A stretch of DNA of 64,000 nucleotides. It comes from Streptomonospora alba (GTDB lineage: Bacteria; Actinomycetota; Actinomycetes; Streptosporangiales; Streptosporangiaceae). The notes under the pieces are model-generated. The model made no database searches and had not been told where the DNA came from. It saw only the letters and a list, made by a program, of their open reading frames with translations. This document shows positions 18,725-32,070 of this stretch, piece by piece. Every line of letters starts with the position of its first letter. The first letter of the stretch is position 1. The DNA is taken from the NCBI RefSeq assembly GCF_000826685.1, contig NZ_JROO01000032.1:62001-126000 (forward strand), read 5' to 3'. A program made the position numbers and the translations under genes.

Positions 18725-21700
18725 TCAAGAGAGGACGAAGCCCCCCGCGTAGACGGCGATCTCCAGCAGGGACAGCCCGATGCCGATCCAGCCCAGGACC
18801 GTGCCCAGCCGCACCAGGTTCTGCCCTTCCAACTCCTCCTGCGACCGCCGGATCGCGCGGTTGGCGCGCGATCCCATCACCAGGGCCGCGATGCCGGTCA
18901 GCAGACCGATCACCGGCACGAGCGCAGAGATCCCCAACCACAGTGTGGCCGAGGCCTCAGGTGCGGTGTCGGGCCAGTGGTCGATGTTGTCGTAGCCGGG
19001 GTAGTCGTCGCCGGCCGTGCCTCCCAGGGGCCGGTCGAAGTCGGGGAACTCCTCCCTGATGGGGTCGCGGGAGGACCTGGCTCGCCGGTCCTGCTCGTCG
19101 TAGCCGTCGTAGGCGTCGTAGGCGTCCTCGGGTGCGCCCTCGCGGCCGCCGGGACCGTAGGCTCCGGCTCCGTCGGCGGCGGGCTCGGGGCCGTATCCGC
19201 CGGCGTAGGAGCCGCCGCTCGGGGCGGACCCGTAGGCGTCGGCGTCCTCGGCGTAGGAGCCGAGCCCGGACAGGTCCATGGCGGCGGTGCCGGGCCCGTC
19301 CGGTCCTCCGGCCCCGCCCGGCCGCGGGTGGTCGGCGGGCGGCGCGTCAGGACTCCCCGGGGCCGCATACGCGGTACCGGTCTCCCCGGCGAAGCCCTCC
19401 TGGCGGCTCTGGGGGCCGCGCCGGTCGGTGTAGTACTCGGGACGGGCCTGGGCGAAGGGGTCGGGAACCTCCGGTCCACTCGGCCCACGACCGTCGCCGA
19501 CCCCGTAGCCGCCCGGGGGGCGGCCCTGCGGTTCATAGGAGCCGTATCCGCCGACGGCCGCGCCGTGCCCTGCCGCGGGAGGACCCTCGGGGCCTCCGCG
19601 GCCGTACTCGCCGTACTCGCCGTACTCGCCGTACTCGCCGTAGCCCTCCGCGGGCTGCGGGCGCCCGTACTCGTCCTGGCGCCCGTACGGCTCGGCCGCA
19701 TAGGAGCCGTAGGCGTCGGGCTCGCCGTACTGCCCGCCGCGGTCGGCCGCCCCCTCGCGGGAGGGAGCGGCTTCACCGCCCCGCAGATCGGGCCCGAGCT
19801 CGTCGCCGTCGAAGGAGCCGCCGGAATCCCGAAGATCCGGCCCCAGCTCGTCGCCGGAGAACGAGCCGCCGGAGCCCCGCAGATCCGACCGCAGGTCCGG
19901 CCCCAGCTCGTCGCCGGGGAACGAGCCGCCGGAGCCCCGCCCGTGGGGGCCCGGCTCGTCGGCGGCCGGTGCGGACTCCCCGGCGGAGCCGTCGGCGGCG
20001 CGGGCGCGGGCCTGCTGCGCCGCGATGGCCGCCAGCGGATCGTCACCGAGGTCGGCGGTCGGCGGCGGAGCGGGCGGGGTCCCGCCGGGACCGGCCTCGG
20101 GCCGGTCCGGGGAACCGCCCGTGTCCTCACCACGCGAGAACCCGGCCGTCGTGTGCTCGGGCGAGCCGTCGCGCCGCTTGCGGCGCTGCTCCTCGACCGC
20201 CTGGCGTACGTCCTCGGGCAGTCGGGTGTCGTCGCGGCTGAAGGCCCAGGTGTTGCCGCTGCCGGTACCGAACCCGCCGTCCGGCCCGCCGCCGGTGCCC
20301 GGTACGGGGTCGCCGCCGGGGTCCGGGCGAGGCGCGGGCTCGGCGCGGTCGAAGCCGGATCCGCTGCGGGAGGAAGGCGTGTCACCCGCGGCGTCGCCCC
20401 CGAGAGGGCTCGACGGTTCGCGGGCGTGATCCGGCGACCAGGAGGAGGCCGGCCGGAGGGACGGGTCCTCCTCGGTCTGGATCCGGTGCGAGTAGGGGCG
20501 GGAAAGCTCGTCGCCGTAGGCGTCCGCGTCGCCGGGTCCGGAAGGCTCGGCGCCGACCGGCCGGGAGGGGGGAGCGTCGAGAGGATCGCCGCCCCCCGGC
20601 TCCCAGCGCGGCAGAGGGCCGGGCTCGGGGTCGAGCCGGTGTCCGGACTCCGAGGCGTAGCGGCGGGGCTCCCCGGCGGTGGAGTCGATGCCGTGGTCGA
20701 AAGCCCGCTCGCCGGGGCCGGTCCGGTCCTCGCCGGAGGAGGCCCGCCGCGGTTCTTCGGAACCGCCGCGGGGGGCTCGCTGATCGGCGTGTGCGGAGGA
20801 GCCGCCGGTGCCCCCCGCGGGGTCCGCCGACCACGGGGCACCCGCGGGCCGGTCGGTCGCGGGGTCCTCATACGCGCCAGGAGGCTGCCGACCCGCGTCC
20901 CGTCCGGTGCTTTCGGGCGCCGGGCCGGCCGGCCCCTGCCACCCGGAGTCGGGCCGGGGCCGAGTCCCGACGCTCTCCCAGGCGCCGGGCGGGGCGGAGC
21001 CCGCACCGGCGAAAGGCTCTCCGGCACCGGGGTCGGCACGGCCGTACCCGGAGCCGCCCTCTGCCGCGGGGTCGCCGGGTCCGGCTCCTGTGCCCGGGCC
21101 GCTCCACCCGGCGGCGGGGCCGCCGGAGGCGCTGCGATCCGCCTCGCCGGACCGGTGCGCCTGGCGAGGGCTCTGCCCCTCGGCCTCCGGTCCTTCACCG
21201 GAGGAGAAGGGCTCGGTGTCGGGGCCGAGGGAACCGGAGCCGTACGGGGTCGCTCCGGCCGCTCCCCACTCGCCACCGCCATGGCCCTGGTGCGCCCCTG
21301 CCGAGGGCTCCCGGCGCTCTGCGCCCGGTGCGCTGTCCGCGGCTCCCGCGCCGGGCTCGGAACGCACGGTGGACCCGAAGTCGGGATAGCCGCCGGCGCC
21401 TCCAGCCGAGGTCAGCGGAGTGTTCTCGCCTCCGGTCGCGGGAGCGTCCGGCAGGCGGTAACCGGCGACGGTGCCGCCCGATCCGTAGTCGGCCCCCGAC
21501 AGGGGATCACCGGCCTCGCCGTAGCCCGGTCGGGGCGGGAACGCGGAGCCGCCCGCCGCACCCGCGAGACCGCGGCCGGGATCATCGAAGCCGGTGCCGC
21601 TGGGGTCGTCGTCCGAGCCGGCCGCCGGGCGGCCGCCCCGCCCCTCGGCGCCGTCGGCGCCGCGGCGCTCCGCGTCTTCGGGGGGCGCGGCATAGGGGCG

Positions 21701-22105
21701 GGTGAGCGGCGGCGGGTCCTGCCCGCTCGCCGGCGCCCCGCCCGCGCTACGCGGGTCGCCGGGGAGACCGAGGTCGCCCAGCGCCGAAGGATAGGGCTCG
21801 GCCATCGCCGGGCGGTCGCCTCCGGCTCCCGGGTAGCCGCCGCTGTTGGGGAAAGCCGACCGCGGACGGTCCTGCTCCCCTGAACGCGGCTGGGCCGGGC
21901 CCTCCTCGCCGGGCTGTGCACCGGGCGCGCCGGACCGGCCCGCGTCGCCCTCCTCGGCGGCGCCGGCATCGTCGTAGCTGTCCTGGTACTGGGACTGAGT
22001 CCGGTGGCGGTCGCCGCTCGGCATGAACCACGAGTCCGCGGATTCATTGCGTGCGTCGTGATCACCATCGGGCGGTATGTACCGCTGTCCCCCGTTGTCC
22101 GTCAC
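18725..22105 (-). CDS. Very large disordered protein with C-terminal DUF4190-like two-TM anchor
   Basis: This protein of about 1126 residues is dominated by Gly, Pro, Ser, Asp, Glu, Ala and Arg for the first 1040 or so residues, with almost no hydrophobic clusters: an intrinsically disordered region. It contains three imperfect G-G-S-F-x-G-D-E-L-G-P-D-L-R repeats (coded at about 19781-19940) and an E-Y-G repeat run (about 19601-19641). The last 75 residues have two transmembrane helices around a G-S-R-A-N-R-A-I-R-R loop, like DUF4190. I start it at the GTG at 22103-22105; a longer frame exists but lacks support. The gene lies between rpoC and rpsL. Function unknown; the disordered part is probably cytoplasmic. 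Sequencing through such repeats can be error-prone, but the frame is open throughout. Confidence 0.75.
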   Translation of the reverse strand: MTDNGGQRYIPPDGDHDARNESADSWFMPSGDRHRTQSQYQDSYDDAGAAEEGDAGRSGAPGAQPGEEGPAQPRSGEQDRPRSAFPNSGGYPGAGGDRPAMAEPYPSALGDLGLPGDPRSAGGAPASGQDPPPLTRPYAAPPEDAERRGADGAEGRGGRPAAGSDDDPSGTGFDDPGRGLAGAAGGSAFPPRPGYGEAGDPLSGADYGSGGTVAGYRLPDAPATGGENTPLTSAGGAGGYPDFGSTVRSEPGAGAADSAPGAERREPSAGAHQGHGGGEWGAAGATPYGSGSLGPDTEPFSSGEGPEAEGQSPRQAHRSGEADRSASGGPAAGWSGPGTGAGPGDPAAEGGSGYGRADPGAGEPFAGAGSAPPGAWESVGTRPRPDSGWQGPAGPAPESTGRDAGRQPPGAYEDPATDRPAGAPWSADPAGGTGGSSAHADQRAPRGGSEEPRRASSGEDRTGPGERAFDHGIDSTAGEPRRYASESGHRLDPEPGPLPRWEPGGGDPLDAPPSRPVGAEPSGPGDADAYGDELSRPYSHRIQTEEDPSLRPASSWSPDHAREPSSPLGGDAAGDTPSSRSGSGFDRAEPAPRPDPGGDPVPGTGGGPDGGFGTGSGNTWAFSRDDTRLPEDVRQAVEEQRRKRRDGSPEHTTAGFSRGEDTGGSPDRPEAGPGGTPPAPPPTADLGDDPLAAIAAQQARARAADGSAGESAPAADEPGPHGRGSGGSFPGDELGPDLRSDLRGSGGSFSGDELGPDLRDSGGSFDGDELGPDLRGGEAAPSREGAADRGGQYGEPDAYGSYAAEPYGRQDEYGRPQPAEGYGEYGEYGEYGEYGRGGPEGPPAAGHGAAVGGYGSYEPQGRPPGGYGVGDGRGPSGPEVPDPFAQARPEYYTDRRGPQSRQEGFAGETGTAYAAPGSPDAPPADHPRPGGAGGPDGPGTAAMDLSGLGSYAEDADAYGSAPSGGSYAGGYGPEPAADGAGAYGPGGREGAPEDAYDAYDGYDEQDRRARSSRDPIREEFPDFDRPLGGTAGDDYPGYDNIDHWPDTAPEASATLWLGISALVPVIGLLTGIAALVMGSRANRAIRRSQEELEGQNLVRLGTVLGWIGIGLSLLEIAVYAGGFVLS

Positions 22106-22182
22106 TGTCCTCGATCTCCCGACCGCGCGTGCGCGCTGCTCTCCCCATCGATACACGAGTATGCCGACCCGCAACGACGAAC

Positions 22183-22220
22183 GGCGGCAGCCCACCCGGT
22201 AAACGGGTGGACTACCGCCG
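22183..22220 (-). terminator. Terminator hairpin after rpoC
   Basis: Inner stem CCACCCG (22192-22198) and CGGGTGG (22204-22210) with a GTAAA loop, extended outward by GGCGG/CCGCC. It follows the rpoC stop by about 45 bases and precedes the disordered-protein gene. Confidence 0.65.
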
Positions 22221-22262
22221 CCGCTCGACCAACCAATCGCTTCTGCCGATCGACTCTTCAGG

Positions 22263-25200
22263 TCACCTGTTGTAGGGACCGAAGTCGTACTCCTCCAGCG
22301 GCACGGCTTCTCCCGAGCCCTGCCCGAAGGTGTACTCGCTGGGCTCCTCGTAGCCCGACACCGAGTACATCGACGCCTTCGCCTCCTCGGTCGGCTCGAC
22401 CCGGACGTTGCGGTACTGCGGCAGACCGGTACCGGCCGGGATGAGCTTACCGATGATGACGTTCTCCTTGAGGCCCACCAGCGGGTCGCTCTTGCCGTGG
22501 ATGGCGTTCTCGGTGAGCACCCGGGTGGTCTCCTGGAAGGAGGCCGCCGACAGCCACGACTCGGTGGCCAGCGACGCCTTGGTGATGCCGAGCAGCACCG
22601 GGCGGCCGGCCGCCGGCTGACCGCCTTCAGCCACTACCCGGCGGTTGATCGACTCGAACTTCGGCCGCTCGACCATCTCACCGGGCAGCAGTTCGGTGTC
22701 GCCGGACTCCAGGAGGTTCACCCGCTTGAGCATCTGCCGCACGATGATCTCGATGTGCTTGTCGTGAATCGAGACACCCTGCGACTTGTAGACCTCCTGC
22801 ACCTCCGACACCAGGTGCTGCTGGACGGCCCGCGGGCCCTGGATGCGCAGCACCTCGTGCGGGTTGATGGCGCCCTGGATGAGCTGCTGGCCGACGCCCA
22901 CGTGGTCGCCGTCGCTGACCAGCAGCTGCGCCCGCATGGGCACCGGGTAGGAGATCTCGTCGGACCCGTCGTTGGGAACCAGGATGATCTTCCGGCTCTT
23001 CTCCGTGTCCTCGATGCGGATACGGCCTTCGAGCTCGCTGATCGGGGCCACACCCTTGGGGATGCGGGCCTCGAACAGCTCGGTCACACGCGGCAGACCG
23101 TGGGTGATGTCCTGGCCGGCCGAACCGCCCATGTGGAAGGTCCGCATGGTCAGCTGGGTACCGGGCTCACCGATGGACTGCGCCGCGATGATGCCGATGG
23201 CCTCGCCGACGTCGACGGGCTTGCCCGTGGCCATCGAGCGGCCGTAGCAGGTGCTGCAGACGCCGATCTTGGCCTCGCAGGTGAGCGAGCTGCGCACGCG
23301 CACCCGCTCGACGCCGTGGGCGACCAGCTTGTCGATGGTCGGCTCGGAGATGTCGGCCCCTGCGGGGACGACCACCTTGCCGTCCGCGACGACGTCCTCG
23401 GCGATGGTGCGGCCGAAGCCGGTGTTCTCGACGTTGTGCTTGCGCACCACCGTGCCCGCCGCGTTGGTCTCGCCGACGTCCTGCCACAGCGAGCGGTCGG
23501 TGCCGCAGTCGACCTCGCGCACGATGACGTCCTGAGCGACGTCGACCAGGCGCCGGGTGAGGTACCCGGAGTCGGCCGTCCGCAGAGCGGTGTCGGCCAG
23601 ACCCTTGCGCTGGCCGTGCGTGGAGATGAAGTACTCCAGCACCGACAGGCCCTCGCGGTAGGAGGACTTGATCGGGCGCGGAATGGTTTCACCGCGGGTG
23701 TTGGAGACCAGGCCGCGGATACCCGCGATCTGGCGCACCTGCATCGGGTTGCCTCGGGCACCGGAGTTCACCATCATCCACACCGGGTTGTCGGCGGGAG
23801 CGTTGTCCTCCATGTCCGTGGCGACCTCGTTGGTGGCCTTGGTCCAGATCTCCGTGAGCTCCTGGCGGCGCTCGTCGTCGGTGATCAGACCGCGGTCGAA
23901 CTCGCGCTGGATCTTGTCGGCCTGGCGCTCGTGGCCCTCGAGGATGTCCGTCTTGCGCGGCGGCGCGAGGACGTCGGAGATCCCGATGGTCAGGCCCGAC
24001 CGGGTCGCCCAGTGGTAGCCGGCGTCCTTGAACGCGTCCAGCGTGGAGGCGACCTGGATCTTGGGGTAGTTCTCGGCCAGCTCGTTGACCAGCGCGGACA
24101 CCTGCTTCTTGCCCACCTGGTAGTTCACGAACGGGTAGTCCGAGGGTGTGGTCTCGTTGAAGAGGTACCGCCCCAGAGTCGTCTCCAGAACGTAGGACTC
24201 GCCCGGCTCCTTGTTCTCGGGCTCGACCCAGTCGCGCGGCGGCGGGACGTCGCCGTCGACGCGCAGCTTGATCGGTGCCCGCAGGTCCAGCTCGCCCAGG
24301 TCGAAGGCCATGATGGCCTCGGCCGGGGTGCGGAACGCCCGGCCGGCGCCTACGCCGTTCTCCCGTTGCGTCGTCAGGTAGTACAGCCCGATGATCATGT
24401 CCTGGGTGGGCATGGTCACCGGCTTGCCGTCGGACGGCTTGAGGATGTTGTTGCTGGCCAGCATCAGCAGCCGCGCCTCGGCCTGGGCCTCGGCGGACAG
24501 CGGAAGGTGGACCGCCATCTGGTCGCCGTCGAAGTCCGCGTTGAACGCGGTGCACACGAGCGGGTGGATCTGGATGGCCTTGCCCTCGACCAACTGGGGC
24601 TCGAAGGCCTGGATGCCCAGCCGGTGCAGCGTGGGCGCGCGGTTGAGCAGCACCGGGTGCTCGGTGATGACCTCTTCGAGGACGTCCCAGACCACCGGGC
24701 GGGACCGCTCGACCATGCGCTTGGCGCTCTTGATGTTCTGCGCGTGGTTCAGGTCGACCAGGCGCTTCATCACGAACGGCTTGAACAGCTCCAGCGCCAT
24801 CTGCTTGGGCAGACCGCATTGGTGCAGCTTGAGCTGCGGCCCCACGACGATCACCGAGCGGCCGGAGTAGTCGACGCGCTTGCCCAGCAGGTTCTGCCGG
24901 AAACGGCCCTGCTTGCCCTTGAGCATGTCCGACAGCGACTTCAGCGGACGGTTGCCCGGCCCGGTGACCGGGCGGCCGCGGCGGCCGTTGTCGAACAGTG
25001 CGTCGACGGCCTCCTGCAGCATCCGCTTCTCGTTGTTGACGATGATCTCGGGCGCGCCGAGGTCGAGCAGCCGCTTGAGGCGGTTGTTCCGGTTGATGAC
25101 CCGGCGGTACAGGTCGTTCAGGTCCGACGTGGCGAACCGGCCGCCGTCCAGCTGCACCATGGGGCGCAGGTCCGGCGGGATGACCGGGATGCAGTCCAGC

Positions 25201-26138
25201 ACCATGCCCATGGGGCTGTTGCGGGTGTTCAGGAACGCCGAGACGACCTTGAGCCGCTTGAGGGCACGCGCCTTCTTCTGGCCCTTGCCGCTGCGGATGG
25301 TCTCGCGCAGCCGCTCGGCCTCGGCGTCGAGGTCGAAGTTGGCCAGCCGCTCCTGGATCGCCTGAGCGCCCATGCCGCCGCGGAAGTACTTGCCGAAGCG
25401 GTCCCGCATCTCGCGGTAGAGCATCTCGTCGCCCTCGAGGTCCTGGACCTTGAGGTTCTTGAAGCGGTTCCAGACCTCTTCGAGCCTGTCGATCTCACGC
25501 TGGACCCGGTCGCGGATCTGGCGCATCTCGCGCTCGGCCGACTCGCGGACCTTGCGCCGTGCGTCGCCCTTGGCGCCCTGGTCCTCAAGCTCGGCCAGGT
25601 CGGCCTCAAGCTTCTTGTGGCGCTCCTCGACTGCGGTGTCGCGGCGCTGCTCCATGTGCTGGCGCTCGACCGAGATGCGCGCCTCCAGCGAAGGCAGGTC
25701 GCGCTCGCGGGCCTCGTTGTCGACCCAGGTGACCATGTAGGCGGCGAAGTAGATGATCTTCTCGAGATCCTTCGGCGCCAGGTCCAGCAGGTAGCCCAGG
25801 CGGCTGGGCACACCCTTGAAGTACCAGATGTGGGTCACCGGGGCGGCGAGCTCGATGTGGCCCATGCGCTCACGCCGGACCTTGGCCCGGGTGACCTCCA
25901 CACCGCAGCGCTCGCAGATGATGCCCTTGAAGCGGACCCGCTTGTACTTACCGCAGTAGCACTCCCAGTCGCGGGTCGGGCCGAAGATCTTCTCGCAGAA
26001 GAGCCCGTCCTTTTCCGGCTTAAGGGTCCGGTAGTTGATTGTTTCCGGTTTCTTGACCTCGCCGTGCGACCACTGTCGGATCTCATCAGCGGTTGCGAGG
26101 CCAATCCGGAGCTCGTCGAAGAAGTTGACGTCGAGCAC
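22263..26138 (-). CDS. rpoC: DNA-directed RNA polymerase subunit beta'
   Basis: This 1291-residue catalytic subunit forms the clamp and the active centre. The N-terminal zinc-binding domain has Cys60, Cys62, Cys75 and Cys78, and the invariant N-A-D-F-D-G-D-Q-M motif that holds the catalytic Mg2+ lies near residues 531-539. The second zinc site (C-x6-C-S-T-C-Y-G-R region) and the T-M-R-T-F-H-M-G-G trigger-loop area are intact. Length is typical for actinobacteria. It follows rpoB with a 34-bp gap and is cotranscribed with it. Confidence 0.98.
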   Translation of the reverse strand: MLDVNFFDELRIGLATADEIRQWSHGEVKKPETINYRTLKPEKDGLFCEKIFGPTRDWECYCGKYKRVRFKGIICERCGVEVTRAKVRRERMGHIELAAPVTHIWYFKGVPSRLGYLLDLAPKDLEKIIYFAAYMVTWVDNEARERDLPSLEARISVERQHMEQRRDTAVEERHKKLEADLAELEDQGAKGDARRKVRESAEREMRQIRDRVQREIDRLEEVWNRFKNLKVQDLEGDEMLYREMRDRFGKYFRGGMGAQAIQERLANFDLDAEAERLRETIRSGKGQKKARALKRLKVVSAFLNTRNSPMGMVLDCIPVIPPDLRPMVQLDGGRFATSDLNDLYRRVINRNNRLKRLLDLGAPEIIVNNEKRMLQEAVDALFDNGRRGRPVTGPGNRPLKSLSDMLKGKQGRFRQNLLGKRVDYSGRSVIVVGPQLKLHQCGLPKQMALELFKPFVMKRLVDLNHAQNIKSAKRMVERSRPVVWDVLEEVITEHPVLLNRAPTLHRLGIQAFEPQLVEGKAIQIHPLVCTAFNADFDGDQMAVHLPLSAEAQAEARLLMLASNNILKPSDGKPVTMPTQDMIIGLYYLTTQRENGVGAGRAFRTPAEAIMAFDLGELDLRAPIKLRVDGDVPPPRDWVEPENKEPGESYVLETTLGRYLFNETTPSDYPFVNYQVGKKQVSALVNELAENYPKIQVASTLDAFKDAGYHWATRSGLTIGISDVLAPPRKTDILEGHERQADKIQREFDRGLITDDERRQELTEIWTKATNEVATDMEDNAPADNPVWMMVNSGARGNPMQVRQIAGIRGLVSNTRGETIPRPIKSSYREGLSVLEYFISTHGQRKGLADTALRTADSGYLTRRLVDVAQDVIVREVDCGTDRSLWQDVGETNAAGTVVRKHNVENTGFGRTIAEDVVADGKVVVPAGADISEPTIDKLVAHGVERVRVRSSLTCEAKIGVCSTCYGRSMATGKPVDVGEAIGIIAAQSIGEPGTQLTMRTFHMGGSAGQDITHGLPRVTELFEARIPKGVAPISELEGRIRIEDTEKSRKIILVPNDGSDEISYPVPMRAQLLVSDGDHVGVGQQLIQGAINPHEVLRIQGPRAVQQHLVSEVQEVYKSQGVSIHDKHIEIIVRQMLKRVNLLESGDTELLPGEMVERPKFESINRRVVAEGGQPAAGRPVLLGITKASLATESWLSAASFQETTRVLTENAIHGKSDPLVGLKENVIIGKLIPAGTGLPQYRNVRVEPTEEAKASMYSVSGYEEPSEYTFGQGSGEAVPLEEYDFGPYNR

Positions 26139-26172
26139 TTAATTCGTCCCCTGCTCTTGAAGATCGCGGAAG

Positions 26173-29640
<3,468 letters not shown>

Positions 29641-29846
29641 CAGGGGTCCTTCCGAAGGCTTGTGGCGGTTGATGCGCGCGCACGCCGGACGATCCGGGAT
29701 GTCTGACTGAGACCCGCCGATGGATCGGTCAGGGCCTCGTAATGGAGAACGTACGGTGGGGTCCGGCAACACCGAGGGAGCCTCGGGATCCGGCCGCGGA
29801 GCACGGACACCGGCACACGGATCGTCAATGGGCAGCGCAAAAGGGC
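29641..29846. other. rpoB 5' leader
   Basis: This stretch of about 200 bases separates the rpoB promoter from the TTG start. I see no additional gene in it. Confidence 0.45.
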
Positions 29847-29876
29847 AGTGTAGCTGAATACTACACCGCTGTCCAA
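29847..29876 (-). promoter_or_regulatory. rpoBC promoter with an overlapping dyad
   Basis: Reading the minus strand, TTGGAC (29871-29876), an 18-base spacer and TACACT (29847-29852) form a promoter-like pair. A perfect inverted repeat, GTGTAG-TATTCAG-CTACAC, at 29849-29867 fills the spacer and overlaps the -10 box, as an operator would. Confidence 0.6.
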
Positions 29877-30373
29877 CCACAAGCCCCGGAGTCAGTCACG
29901 ACACCAGGCAGCATCGCCCCAACTGGCGGATCCGTCAAGCCCGGGTCGCCCCGGGCACACGGGTCGAATGCCGTGAGAGGCCCCACACGACTGTCGGGGT
30001 GTGAGCGGCTCGGCATGCGGGAAAGTAGCTTCTCTTCCAGCATCGACAGAGCCCTCTCCGCGCCGTGCCGCGGACCGTGCACGCGAACGCGGGAGCTCTC
30101 CTCGGGCATCCGCCGCCCCGTCCTTCGCCACCGTCGGGCGCCCGCATCGGCCGTCAGTATTCGGACACGATTGAACCGCGCTTTCGGGCGTGTCCGCAAA
30201 CCGGCCGGAGCGGACACGCCCGAGACGCCTCCACCGCCGCACCCGTCGGCCCGGTCTCCGGAGCCGGCGGGCCCGTCCACCGCCGGCGCGGCCGCACCGC
30301 CCGGCGTCGGCTCCGCTACGCGCCGCACGCGGGCGCGCCTCCGCACACCGGCGCTGCCGCGGCGACACATACG
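29877..30373. other. rplL-rpoB intergenic region
   Basis: About 500 GC-rich bases between the rplL terminator and the rpoB promoter. No gene with recognisable product is seen on either strand; overlapping frames here are Arg/Pro-rich artefacts of high GC. Confidence 0.4.
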
Positions 30374-30405
30374 AAAGGCGGCCGTCCCGCGGGACGGCCG
30401 CCTTT
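30374..30405 (-). terminator. Terminator after rplL
   Basis: A perfect 32-base palindrome with AAAGGCGGCCGTCCC as its left arm, ending in TTT on either strand. It lies about 50 bases after the rplL stop and separates rplJL from rpoBC. Confidence 0.8.
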
Positions 30406-30457
30406 ATGCGCAGATCCGCCGAGCCGCGCACACGGCACGGCGGGGGTCCGCTCGGTG

Positions 30458-30847
30458 CTACTTGAGCGTGACGGTGGCGCCGGCGCCTTCAAGGGCCTCC
30501 TTGGCCTTGTCGGCGTTGTCCTTGCTGACGCCCTCCATCAGCGGCTTGGGGGCGTTGTCGACCAGGTCCTTGGCCTCCTTGAGGCCCAGGTCGGTCAGAC
30601 CACGGACCTCCTTGATGACCTGGATCTTCTTGTCGCCGGCGGAGTCGAGGATGACGTCGAACTCGGTCTGCTCCTCGACCTCCTCCTCGGCGCCCCCGCC
30701 GCCGGCCGGGGCGGCCATGACGGCGGCGGCCGGCGCGGCGGCCTCGACGTCGAACTTCTCCTCGAACTGCTTGACGAACTCCGACAGCTCCAGGAGGGTC
30801 ATCTCCTCGAAGGCGCTGAGGAGCTCTTCGTTGCTGAGCTTCGCCAT
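30458..30847 (-). CDS. rplL: 50S ribosomal protein L7/L12
   Basis: This 129-residue protein forms the stalk that recruits translation GTPases. The N-terminal dimerisation helix (about 1-32), an Ala/Gly/Pro hinge (about 36-53) and the C-terminal domain with the factor-binding helix (K-E-A-K-D-L-V-D, about 88-95) are in order. It lies 90 bp after rplJ and ends before a strong palindrome. Confidence 0.96.
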   Translation of the reverse strand: MAKLSNEELLSAFEEMTLLELSEFVKQFEEKFDVEAAAPAAAVMAAPAGGGGAEEEVEEQTEFDVILDSAGDKKIQVIKEVRGLTDLGLKEAKDLVDNAPKPLMEGVSKDNADKAKEALEGAGATVTLK

Positions 30848-30937
30848 GATTGCGGTCTCTCTTTCTCTACCAACACGCGCGCCGTGCGGCGCCGTGCCGA
30901 GCCTGACGCCGGCGCGGCCACGCCGACGGGGTCGTCG

Positions 30938-31471
30938 CTAGCCCTCGGTGCCCTCGTCGGAGCGCTTGTCGTGCAGCGCCTGGGCGAGCCGCACAGCCTT
31001 GAGGGGAAGCGCCTGGAACAGACGGGCGGCCTGGCCCTGCTTGGCCTTGAGCGCGCCGGCCATCTTCGCGAGCAGAACCTCGCGGGACTCCAGATCGGCC
31101 AGCTGGGTGATCTGCTCGGGTGTCATCACCTTTCCGTCGATGACACCGCCCTTGATCACCAGCGGCGAGTTCCCCTTCGCGAAGTCACGCAGGCCCTTGG
31201 CGGCCTCGACCACGTCCCCGCGGACGAAGGCGATGGCCGAGGGGCCCTCGAACAGGTCCTGGACCTGGTCGTCAAGACCGGCCTCGGTGGCCGCGATCTT
31301 GCTGAGCGTGTTCTTCACGATGCGGAAACGCGCGTTCTGGCCGAGGTTGCGGCGCAGTTGACTCACCTGCGCCACGCTGAGCCCCCGGTATTCGGTCAGC
31401 ACAGCGCCCTGCGAGCTCTCGAATTCGTTCTTGAGCTCGGCGACCGCGGCTGCCTTGTCCGGCCTCGCCAT
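30938..31471 (-). CDS. rplJ: 50S ribosomal protein L10
   Basis: This 177-residue protein is the base of the L7/L12 stalk; its N-terminal domain binds 23S rRNA and its C-terminal helix binds L7/L12 dimers. M-A-R-P-D-K-A-A-A-V-A-E-L, T-E-Y-R-G-L-S-V and R-I-V-K-N-T-L-S are typical. The ATG at 31469-31471 follows a GGAAGGAG site; a longer frame upstream runs into the leader hairpin. In many bacteria L10 (with L7/L12) represses its own mRNA; the leader structure here fits such control. Confidence 0.95.
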   Translation of the reverse strand: MARPDKAAAVAELKNEFESSQGAVLTEYRGLSVAQVSQLRRNLGQNARFRIVKNTLSKIAATEAGLDDQVQDLFEGPSAIAFVRGDVVEAAKGLRDFAKGNSPLVIKGGVIDGKVMTPEQITQLADLESREVLLAKMAGALKAKQGQAARLFQALPLKAVRLAQALHDKRSDEGTEG

Positions 31472-31541
31472 GGGACTCCTTCCAACTGTGAACGCCGGTC
31501 CGAAGCAAAGGTCCTGGCGGTTGGGCAGGCGGGAGGCACAT

Positions 31542-31573
31542 AAAAAAAGCCCCGGGCGCAGGAGGCACGGGGC
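31542..31573 (-). promoter_or_regulatory. rplJ leader terminator/attenuator
   Basis: On the minus strand GCCCCG (31568-31573), a 13-base loop, CGGGGC (31549-31554) and seven T residues (31542-31548) form a textbook intrinsic terminator about 70 bases before rplJ. Its place in the leader suggests attenuation by the L10(L12) complex, as in L10-leader RNAs; that mechanism is inferred. Confidence 0.65.
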
Positions 31574-32070
31574 GCGACACGGCATGGCCGTCGCTCGTTC
31601 GTGACACCTGCGCGGGCCGCCCATTCGCATGGGGCCTTAGGCCACCCTCGGGGTGGCGACCGGCGGTCTTCGGCGTGTACCAGTCTAACCGACGCACGGG
31701 AGTGCCGGGGCCGGTCGTCGGTCCGGCCGAGTGCGTGGCCGAGATCGCGCCACGGGTCGGCCAGGAGGGCATGCCGCTGCGCATGGAGGCCTCGGACCGC
31801 ACGGCCGAGGCGGTGCGCGTGCCCCGCGGCTTCGGCTCCGCCTCGTTCGGGGCCGAGGCCGGATCGGCGACACGCGGCGCCCCCGAGGGGCCGGGCAGCC
31901 GCCTGGCCGCGGAACGGTACCGAAACCGTAACCTCCACCCGCAGCACGCCCGGTTTCTGATGTTATGTCCTGCATCTAGGGCATAATCGCCCTTTTGGAG
32001 CATCCCCCGCTCACCGACGGTGCTCCGTCACCGCCCGAAATCCCCCGAACGAAGAACAGGAACCGTTCGC
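31574..32070. other. rplJ leader and divergent promoter region
   Basis: This region carries the long rplJ leader on the minus strand and the upstream region of the plus-strand lipoprotein gene. A TAGACT box (31682-31687, minus strand) is a possible -10 for rplJ, but no matching -35 is seen. CATAAT near 31979-31984 (plus strand) is a possible -10 for the lipoprotein gene. No gene is seen. Confidence 0.4.

Noticed and set aside
18910-21883. Long frames on both strands within the disordered protein gene
   Set aside because: Repetitive GC-rich codons leave several frames open. Only the minus-strand frame ending at 18725 has a credible C-terminal membrane domain.
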